Shown one piece after another: positions 50,473-56,877 of a stretch of DNA of 59,468 bases. Both the position numbers and the translations under genes were made by a program. A model generated the notes under the pieces. That model did not search any database, was not told the origin of the DNA, and worked only from the letters and a program-made list of their open reading frames with translations. Source of the DNA: Bifidobacteriaceae bacterium (lineage in GTDB: Bacteria; Actinomycetota; Actinomycetes; Actinomycetales; WQXJ01); the NCBI GenBank assembly GCA_031267825.1, contig JAIRYJ010000002.1, positions 1-59,468 of the forward strand, written 5' to 3'. Position 1 is the stretch's first letter. Each line of letters begins with the position of its first letter.

Positions 50473-52181
50473 GTTGGGCGAACCGCACCTAACCGCCGCC
50501 AACCCAGAACCAGATCAGACGTCAACTCGATCGAACCAAGGAAGGCTTCATCATGGCTGGCGACGATCAAAGCTCCACCGTAAGCCAGCAACGCGTCACG
50601 CAAGAAGGCCCGCGAATCTAGGTCCAAATTGTTGGTCGGCTCATCCAGGATGAGCAGTTGCGGTGCCTCGCCGCGCAGCAGCAGGGCCGCCAGGGTCGCG
50701 CGCCAGCGTTCCCCGCCGGATAGTGTGCCAGCTAACTGGTTGACCCGGCCACCCCGAAAACCAAGACGCGCCAGGCTGGAACGCAGCTCGGCTGGACTGA
50801 GATCAGTTGGCGCCATGTTCGCCTGAACTGTTAGTGAATCGTCCAGTAGACCCAAGTCTTGCGGCAAGACGCGGGCCGGCAGATAGAGCTTGACCTGGCC
50901 TGATTCTGGTGCCGCCAGGCCGGCCGCGCAGCGCAGCAAACTGGTTTTACCTACACCGTTTGGCCCCCTGACACCGATCCGTTCTGGCCCTTTGACCAGC
51001 AAAGACACGTCCAGATCGGTGTGCGCTGGACGGACTTGGTCAAGTTCTAGGACCATCCGCCCGCCCGGCACCACAGTTTCAGGCAACTCGAGGCGGAAGC
51101 GGACGGGCGCCTCCAACGAGTCCCGCGCCTCAGTTAGTTCCTGACGAGCCTCAGCTAGCCGGTCGCGGTGAATCGCCCGCGACTTGGCGGCCGTCCGTTC
51201 GGCTGATCCTTCGAAGTAGTGGGCCACGGCTTTCGGCATTGAGCTGGCCTGCGCCCTTCCTTGAGCGTCACGCCGGGCCTGCTTGGTTTGAGCTTCAGCT
51301 AAGTCCCGCTGCTGGGCTTTGACCTGCGCTTTAGCTTGGCCAAGGCGCCGGGTGGCGGCCTCCCGCGCCAGCCGTTTGGATTCCTCGAAGGCCGCGAAGG
51401 GCGCCGGATACCAGGCCAGTTGGCCGCCGCGCAGTTCACCGATTTGCCCCATCTGGTCAAGTAGGGCGGTGTCATGGGTGACTACCAGCAGCACACCTTT
51501 GAATTGCCCGATGCCGTCCATCAAGCGCCGGACCGACCTTGTGTCCAGGTTGTTGGTTGGCTCATCAAGCAGCATGATCCCCGGGCGGCGCAACAGCAAG
51601 GAGGCGAAAGCGATGGTCACGGCTTCCCCACCGGAAAGACTGCTAGCTGGCCGATCAAGGCTGATCTGGTCTAGGCCAAGGCGGCCCAATTGGGCCGCCA
51701 CCCGGTCTTCGATGTCCCAGTCGGTGCCAACGGTGGTGAAATCGTCGGCCGCGGTCGAACCCGCCTCAATCCGTCGCAAAGCGGCTATCACCGGAGCCAC
51801 CCCGAGCAGTTCAGCGACTGGCGCGACCGGGTCTACAGCCAGGAGGCCACTCGAAGGCGGCCTCCCGTCGGTTCGCACGCGGTCAGGCGATCGCGTTGCC
51901 AGCCAAGACGCGGCAGGCAAGCCTGGCGTTGTGCCTCGGTCCGTGGTTTTTCGCCACGGACCTAGCCGTTGCGGCAGGTAGCGGACTTCCCCTTGGACCG
52001 TGACCGTGCCTGAGTTTGGTTCTAGCAGCCCGGCGATCAACCGCAACAGGGTGGTCTTCCCGCCACCGTTCGGCCCGGTCAACCCAAACCGTCCCGGGCC
52101 TAAAGCCAAGTTGATGCTGGTAAGAACGGGGACGGCATCGGGCAACTGAAAATTGACGTTAGAGAAAGAAACGGAAGGCAC
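50424..52181 (-). CDS. ABC-F family ATPase with an in-frame palindromic insertion
   Basis: About 585 residues with two ATPase domains and no membrane part: Walker A GPNGGGKTTLLRLI near residue 35 and GPNGVGKTSLLR near 420, signatures SSLSGGEAVTIA and GTLSGGERWRATL, and Walker B MLLDEPTNNLD and LILDEPTNNLD. ABC-F proteins act on the ribosome in translation or antibiotic resistance. Between VRYLPQ and PVAELLG about 45 residues rich in Arg, Pro and Gly (residues about 68-113) are inserted, encoded by two DNA palindromes. I use the GTG at 52181 (GGAG six bases upstream) rather than the TTG at 52193. It overlaps the serine hydrolase gene tail to tail. Confidence 0.92.
   Translation of the reverse strand: MPSVSFSNVNFQLPDAVPVLTSINLALGPGRFGLTGPNGGGKTTLLRLIAGLLEPNSGTVTVQGEVRYLPQRLGPWRKTTDRGTTPGLPAASWLATRSPDRVRTDGRPPSSGLLAVDPVAPVAELLGVAPVIAALRRIEAGSTAADDFTTVGTDWDIEDRVAAQLGRLGLDQISLDRPASSLSGGEAVTIAFASLLLRRPGIMLLDEPTNNLDTRSVRRLMDGIGQFKGVLLVVTHDTALLDQMGQIGELRGGQLAWYPAPFAAFEESKRLAREAATRRLGQAKAQVKAQQRDLAEAQTKQARRDAQGRAQASSMPKAVAHYFEGSAERTAAKSRAIHRDRLAEARQELTEARDSLEAPVRFRLELPETVVPGGRMVLELDQVRPAHTDLDVSLLVKGPERIGVRGPNGVGKTSLLRCAAGLAAPESGQVKLYLPARVLPQDLGLLDDSLTVQANMAPTDLSPAELRSSLARLGFRGGRVNQLAGTLSGGERWRATLAALLLRGEAPQLLILDEPTNNLDLDSRAFLRDALLAYGGALIVASHDEAFLGSIELTSDLVLGWRRLGAVRPTQSRGTISAKTARTML
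51842..51965. repeat. Pair of palindromes inserted in frame in the ABC-F gene
   Basis: Palindrome 1: GGAGGCC (51842-51848) with GGCCTCC (51859-51865). Palindrome 2: GGTCCGTGG (51938-51946) with CCACGGACC (51954-51962), loop TTTTTCG. The right half of palindrome 2 and its flank (TTTTCGCCACGGACCTAG, 51948-51965) is identical to 3446-3463 upstream of the flavoprotein gene. The insertion keeps the reading frame, which recalls the palindromic elements found inside rickettsial genes. Confidence 0.75.
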
Positions 52182-52393
52182 AACACGCTCCAATAGCTGG
52201 GTCTGGCAGGGTCTGGGGGCAGACTCAGATCCACATTGAAACGGTGTCCTTCCGTCAGGTGATTGGCTCCTAGAAGGCTAGCACGCCGCCAGCCGGTCCC
52301 CCACTCAATCGTTGATTGGCAGCAATTGGTCGCTGGCGGGCTGGCACATCGCGAGCCCCATTCAGTTTCATGTCCGCCGCTAAAGTAGGACGA

Positions 52394-53287
52394 GTGTCCA
52401 GACCGCAGCCAGCCACACCACCGAATCAACCAGTTTTGCCACCCGGTCAGGCGACGGGCCAAACTGGCCAGTTGGTCAGCCCGTCTGGCCAACCGGTCGG
52501 GCCGTGGAAACGTTATGTGGCGTTGGGTGATTCTTTCACTGAAGGCTTGTGGGACGGCGATGGTCCGGTGCGCGGTTGGGCTGACCGTTTGGCGGCGGCT
52601 TTGTCTGCCCGGCGGGCTGAGGTGGGTCTTGAACCAGTCGAATACGCCAACTTGGCGATCCGCGGCAAACTGGCTGGGCCGATCATCCGCCAACAGCTCC
52701 GCCCGGCTTTGGCCCTCAAACCGGACTTGGTTTCACTGGTGGCGGGCGGCAATGACGCTTTACGTCTGAACGCTGACATTGATTCAATCGTCGCTTTGCT
52801 TGACCGGGCCGTGGCCACTATTCGCGCCACTGGGGCCGATGTTCTGCTAGCTAATTCGGCTGACCCAGTGGCTTCACCACTGATCAAGCTGACCCGTGGC
52901 CGGGTCGCCCGGCTTTACGCTTCGATCTGGTCAATCGCCCGGCGCCACGGTGCCTATGTGACCGACTTGTGGGGTATGGCTTCGCTGCGCGACTGGGACA
53001 TGTGGTCTCATGACCGGATTCACTTGACCCCGGAAGGTCACCGGCGGGTGGCCAATGCGGCTTTGATTGGCCTTGGTTTGGGCCCTGACGATCCTGGTTT
53101 TGATGATCTGCCGACGGCCGGGCCGCCCCGTACAGCCAGCCAATGGATCCGCTGGCAAGCCGAATGGGTCCAAGGTGATCTGATCCCTTGGGCGCTGCGT
53201 CACGTCAAAGGCCGTTCCAGTGGCGATGGCCGTTCGCCGAAGCGTCCTCAGCTTCTGCCAATGCCGCCCCAGACCGCCACCACCTGA
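52394..53287 (+). CDS. SGNH/GDSL-type hydrolase
   Basis: About 297 residues. After a Pro/Gln/Gly-rich N-terminus (PPGQATGQTGQLVSPSGQP) come block I YVALGDSFTEGLWDGDG, block III VSLVAGGNDALR and block V WSHDRIHLTPEGHRRVA with the Asp-His pair. This is the SGNH esterase/lipase fold, cytoplasmic as no signal is seen. I prefer the GTG at 52394 (GGAC upstream), but an in-frame ATG at 52370 and another farther up are possible. The last codons (MPPQTATT) fall in a tandem repeat that continues downstream. Confidence 0.88.
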   Translation: MSRPQPATPPNQPVLPPGQATGQTGQLVSPSGQPVGPWKRYVALGDSFTEGLWDGDGPVRGWADRLAAALSARRAEVGLEPVEYANLAIRGKLAGPIIRQQLRPALALKPDLVSLVAGGNDALRLNADIDSIVALLDRAVATIRATGADVLLANSADPVASPLIKLTRGRVARLYASIWSIARRHGAYVTDLWGMASLRDWDMWSHDRIHLTPEGHRRVANAALIGLGLGPDDPGFDDLPTAGPPRTASQWIRWQAEWVQGDLIPWALRHVKGRSSGDGRSPKRPQLLPMPPQTATT

Positions 53288-53366
53288 TTGGCCAATCCGC
53301 TCCGTCATCAGGTCCTGACAACGCCACCCGAGGCCGCCACCACCACCTGATTGATCAATCCGCTCC
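53261..53366 (+). repeat. Echo of the 3' end of the SGNH hydrolase gene
   Basis: The gene end (ATGCCGCCCCAGACCGCCAC, then CACCTGATTGGCCAATCCGC) is followed 60-63 nt downstream by a diverged copy with AGGCCGCCACCACC and CCTGATTGATCAATCCGC. A weaker third trace (CCGATTGGCCGG) lies near 53385. The copies lie between the SGNH gene and the likely start of the next gene. Confidence 0.75.
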
Positions 53367-53416
53367 GCCTGTCGCTGCCAGGTCCGATTGGCCGGTGGGC
53401 CTTAGGCTTGTTTTCA

Positions 53417-54220
53417 GTGTCTAGTTCTATTGATGCCGCCACCACTCCGACCAGCCCCGCCGACTCGCCGGACCGGCCGCTGCGGCTACTGATCTACGGA
53501 TCGTGCGTCTCGCGCGACGCCTACGAACTGTTTGAACCAGCCGACAGAGTTGAACTAGTTGACTATGTAGCCCGGTCATCAGTCATTTCCGCCATGTCAA
53601 AGCGTCCATTCAGCGGTGTCAGCACCGACGCCATCGCCTCGCAATTCCGCCGCCGAGTGGTCGGCTGGGACCTCGCCTCAACTCACCTGAAGGACCTCAT
53701 CGCGCAAGCCAACTTCGACATCTTGCTGCTTGACCTGGTCGATGAAAGGCTGCCTGTCCTGCGGCGCGACCGGCAAACCTTCGCCACCCAATCCCCTGAG
53801 TTCATCGAAACGGGTTTCCAACTCGGATCAGAAGAACGCATCCTCGGATTCACCGAAGCTCGCTTCCGTCTTTGGCGACAAGCCTGGAGAAGGCTGGTGC
53901 GCCAGCTAAACAAGGCGGGCAAGCTCCAAGCCGTCCGCCTGAACCAGGTCTACTGGGCAACCAAGCTGCCTGACGGCAGCGACACACCGGCCTACGCCGC
54001 CGATCCAGCCCGCCACCAGCAAGTCAATGGCGCCCTGGACCAGATGTACAGCGAGATCGGGCGCTATTTGAACCCCAGCCAGGTTTACCAATTCCTGCCA
54101 TCTGATCTCACTTCTGACCCGGGTCATCGCTGGGGTTTGGCGGCCTACCATTACCCGGCCAGCTACAACCAGCGGCTCAAAGCCAAGCTTCTAGCCGAAC
54201 CCCGCCCTGGCACCAGTTAG
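53417..54220 (+). CDS. DUF6270-like protein, possible SGNH-type capsule/polysaccharide-associated protein
   Basis: About 267 residues. The N-terminal LLIYGSCVSRDAYELF and later FDILLLDLVDERLPVL match proteins annotated DUF6270, found in polysaccharide gene clusters and distantly like SGNH hydrolases. The C-terminal HRWGLAAYHYPASYNQRL could carry the closing His block. The frame is open back into the SGNH echo repeat, with a TTG at 53351; I prefer the GTG at 53417 because the upstream part is repeat-derived. It is probably co-transcribed with the SGNH gene. Function unknown. Confidence 0.65.
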   Translation: MSSSIDAATTPTSPADSPDRPLRLLIYGSCVSRDAYELFEPADRVELVDYVARSSVISAMSKRPFSGVSTDAIASQFRRRVVGWDLASTHLKDLIAQANFDILLLDLVDERLPVLRRDRQTFATQSPEFIETGFQLGSEERILGFTEARFRLWRQAWRRLVRQLNKAGKLQAVRLNQVYWATKLPDGSDTPAYAADPARHQQVNGALDQMYSEIGRYLNPSQVYQFLPSDLTSDPGHRWGLAAYHYPASYNQRLKAKLLAEPRPGTS

Positions 54221-54276
54221 CGCCCGCCCGCTGGCGGTCGGCGGCCTGCCATTACCCGGCCAGTCAAGACCAGCAG
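54139..54276 (+). repeat. Echo of the 3' part of the DUF6270-like gene
   Basis: GGCGGCCTACCATTACCCGG within the gene (from 54139) recurs 101 nt later, after the stop codon, as GGCGGCCTGCCATTACCCGG (from 54240), and the similarity extends through CCAGYnnnRACCAGCRG. Only about 37 bp are clearly shared. The rest of the 290-nt gap to the HAD gene contains repeat H1 copy B and no recognised gene. Confidence 0.7.
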
Positions 54277-54404
54277 CCAGAACGGTCGGCCCCAACACAG
54301 GAAAGTGACCCCGACAAGCAGCGCCTCAACACAGCCAGTTGGTTGACCTGCGGGTTTATGGTGCGGTTGGTTCGGGGGAAATGGCCGAGTTAGGTGCCAG
54401 CCGT

Positions 54405-54472
54405 CGGTAATCGGTCAAAGTTGCCCAAAATGGGTGACTTTGACCGGTTTCCGTAGTGGAAAGTGGGTTGAC
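54405..54472 (+). repeat. Dispersed two-hairpin repeat H1, copy B
   Basis: The second copy of the 67-bp block at 15947-16013, with two or three differences. It has the same CGGTCAAAG / CTTTGACCG hairpin with inner CCC-AAAA-(T)GGG and the following TTTCC / GGAAA hairpin. It ends 36 bp beyond the 3' end of the HAD phosphatase gene (-). The phrase GACCTGCG also precedes both copies at about 60-70 bp, so the full element may be longer and more degenerate on its left side. Confidence 0.8.
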
Positions 54473-54508
54473 TGCCCCCGGTTGGATCAGCGACAGTTAG
54501 CTGGCCTC

Positions 54509-55546
54509 CTAGCCCAGGTTCGCCGGGATCGATTCGCGATCCAGCAACACACCCTGGTCAGCGGCGAACCAGCCCGCCGCCAGAGCCGCCCGCAAGGCTG
54601 GTTCCGAGACGACGGCATCGTCCGATGCCGACCCTGCGTCCTCCAGCACCACCCGGTTGCCGTCCACCCAAGACCGTGCCTGGCCACAAACCCAATAGGC
54701 GCCTTCCCGGACCGGCGCCTGGTGCGGCTGACTCAACGCCCGCAAATCACGGGCGATCAAGCTGGGCCGTTCAGCCGGACCCGCCATCAGGGCGTCAACC
54801 GCTTTCGACACGCCAGTCAGGACCAGCAAACCGGGGTAGCCGGCGTTATTGGCGCCACGGATGTCGGTGTCCAGACGGTCACCGATCACCACCGGCCGTT
54901 CGGCTTTGCCGCGCTCAGCGGCCAAATGAAAGATCAGGGCGTGAGGCTTGCCGGAGGCTTTCGGCACAACCCCGGTCGTTACAACGAGAGCCTGAACCAT
55001 GGCGCCGTTACCTGGTGCGAAGCCAAACTCGGTCGGAAGGTTCTTGTCTAGGTTGGTGGCGAAATAGGCGGCCCCCGCCTCGATCGCGTAAGCCGCTTCC
55101 TCCAGGTCGCGCCATTGCAGAGCTGGGCTGAGGCCTTGGATGACGGCGGCCGGCCGTTCGATCGCCGCTGTCACCAGTTTGAAGCCGGCCTTTGTGACGG
55201 CCTCGGTCAGGCCGTTGCCGCCCACAGCCATGACACCTGATCCTGCGGGAATGTGTTCGGCCATCAGCGAGACGCCTGATTGGGCTGAGGTGATGACATC
55301 GTCACGGTCAGCTGGAATGCGCATTGACCCGAGTTTGGCCGCTGCCAGGCGCGGCGGCCGGGAGGCGTTGTTGGTCACAAAGATGAACTTCATGCCCCGT
55401 TGGCGAGCCCGTCCTACCTGGTCAGCGGCGTGGACCATTGGTTCATTACCGCGAAACAGGACCCCATCCATGTCCGTCAACGCGACATCGAAGTGGTGAC
55501 TGAGCGGCTCGGGTACGTCAATCAGTCCTGTACCGGGTCGATTCAT
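54509..55546 (-). CDS. HAD-superfamily phosphatase (NagD type, Rv1692-like)
   Basis: 345 residues of HAD class IIA: the nucleophile motif DVALTDMDGVLFRGNEPM near residue 22, motif II FVTNNASRPP near 56, and the cap region then motif IV VVIGDRLDTDIRGANNAGYP near 220. Position next to the TPR protein parallels Rv1691-Rv1692, where Rv1692 is a glycerol-3-phosphate phosphatase, so polar-lipid glycerol recycling is the likely role. The C-terminal about 70 residues (SDDAVVSEPALRAAL) form the small extra domain also typical of that group. The start ATG 55546 overlaps the TPR gene stop. Confidence 0.88.
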   Translation of the reverse strand: MNRPGTGLIDVPEPLSHHFDVALTDMDGVLFRGNEPMVHAADQVGRARQRGMKFIFVTNNASRPPRLAAAKLGSMRIPADRDDVITSAQSGVSLMAEHIPAGSGVMAVGGNGLTEAVTKAGFKLVTAAIERPAAVIQGLSPALQWRDLEEAAYAIEAGAAYFATNLDKNLPTEFGFAPGNGAMVQALVVTTGVVPKASGKPHALIFHLAAERGKAERPVVIGDRLDTDIRGANNAGYPGLLVLTGVSKAVDALMAGPAERPSLIARDLRALSQPHQAPVREGAYWVCGQARSWVDGNRVVLEDAGSASDDAVVSEPALRAALAAGWFAADQGVLLDRESIPANLG

Positions 55547-56766
55547 GTCAGCTCCGGTTGGTCGGGCTGGTCTTGTTGTTCTAGCTGGTCTTGTTGTTCC
55601 GCTGACTCCGGTTGGTCTTGCTGGTCTTGGTGTTCTAGCTGGTCTTGCTGGTGCTGCTGGTCTTGCTGGTCTTGTTGTTCCGCTGACTCCGGTTGGTCTT
55701 GCTGGTCTTGATGGAAGGCGGCCTCGACCAGGTCAGCCAACTCGTCATCTAGTTCTGCCTCGTCCTCGAACTCCTGGCTGGCTGGCGAGGCGCCCCCAGC
55801 CAGCGCGTCAATCCGCTGTTTGGCGTGCTCCAGTCGGCGGCTCATCTCAAAGTCCAACTGTCCCCGTCCCAGCCTTTCGAGGGCGACCCGGGCCGCGCCG
55901 AACTCTCCCAGGTCAGCCCGCGCCCCGGCCACCACAATGCCAAGTTCGAAGGCCTCATCTGGATCCAGCTCAGCGGTCGGGATCTCGGCCGCAAGTTCCA
56001 GCGCATCAGCCGGTTTCCCGATGCCGCGCAGCGAGTCAGCCAGCAAGGCGGCATGGTGGCGTTGCCCAGATAGACGCTGAAAGGTTCTCAGTTCACGCAC
56101 CGCTTCAGCCCAGCGTTGCGTGTAATAGCTTGTCAGGCCCGCGTATTCGCGCACCACGGCGATCCGGCCGGCCCGGTCAGCGGCCGCCCGGGCATGTCTG
56201 TAGGCCAGTTCTGGTATGTCCTCGAGATACTCGAATACCATCACCAAATGGCGGGCCACCATCTCGGAGTTTTGGTCGCCGAGGCCCCTAAGCTGCGCTC
56301 TAACATCGGGCGGCAAGAGAGCCGATGTGACGTGACCTGGTACTACCGGTACGTCATCTTCTTCCAGCCGGTTATGTCCCCGCATCCGTTCTGACTCGCG
56401 CTGCCGGTTCGATTGGCGCAGCGCCGCCCGCTGGTCCGCGCCTGGATGGCGGCCAACAGTCGACTGCTCGCCGGGCCTTCCTTGGCTGCGGTCCCGGCTG
56501 CCATACCGGTCGTCTCTGTCACGGCCATATGACCGCCGGTCATCGCCGCTCCCATACGACCGCCGGTCATCGCCACGGCCACCTAAGGTCCGTGATCTGT
56601 CGGCTTGTTCGGACCGCTCCCGGCGGTCAGGCCTTCCCTCGCGGTCTGCCGCTACACCACCCCCGGCCGCTGGCTCACCACCACCTTCGGTTACAGGTTC
56701 ACCACCACCGGTTCCTTGCCCGCCACCAATGGGATCGACCGCGTCTGATCCGTCACCTCTACCCAT
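55543..56766 (-). CDS. TPR-like helical protein with disordered Gly/Arg head and Gln/Asp tail (Rv1691-like)
   Basis: 407 residues in three parts. Residues 1-130 are disordered, rich in Gly, Asp and Arg (DDRRSYG repeats). Residues about 140-325 form a helical TPR-like domain (VPGHVTSALLPPDVRAQLRG, YRHARAAADRAGRIAVVREY, TQRWAEAVRELRTFQRLSG, DEAFELGIVVAGARADLGEF). The last about 60 residues are a DQQDQPESAEQQ-type repeat. The middle matches the actinobacterial protein that accompanies the Rv1692-type phosphatase. Both ends look expanded by short in-frame repeats. The start ATG 56766 follows GGGGAG. Cytoplasmic; function unknown. Confidence 0.8.
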   Translation of the reverse strand: MGRGDGSDAVDPIGGGQGTGGGEPVTEGGGEPAAGGGVAADREGRPDRRERSEQADRSRTLGGRGDDRRSYGSGDDRRSYGRDRDDRYGSRDRSQGRPGEQSTVGRHPGADQRAALRQSNRQRESERMRGHNRLEEDDVPVVPGHVTSALLPPDVRAQLRGLGDQNSEMVARHLVMVFEYLEDIPELAYRHARAAADRAGRIAVVREYAGLTSYYTQRWAEAVRELRTFQRLSGQRHHAALLADSLRGIGKPADALELAAEIPTAELDPDEAFELGIVVAGARADLGEFGAARVALERLGRGQLDFEMSRRLEHAKQRIDALAGGASPASQEFEDEAELDDELADLVEAAFHQDQQDQPESAEQQDQQDQQHQQDQLEHQDQQDQPESAEQQDQLEQQDQPDQPELT

Positions 56767-56877
56767 AGCTCCCCAATACTAGTCGGCCGGTGGCATACGC
56801 TCCCGGCGCCGGTCTGTCCCTATCTACCTCGACGGCCCGGCCCCAGGCCCGCCGGTCGAGTTATTAGCACCGTGACG

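Noticed and set aside
55400..55711. Plus-strand frame rich in WSCCSSW repeats opposite the TPR and HAD genes
   Set aside because: It is the antisense reading of the DQQDQ-coding repeat; no ribosome site or independent evidence.
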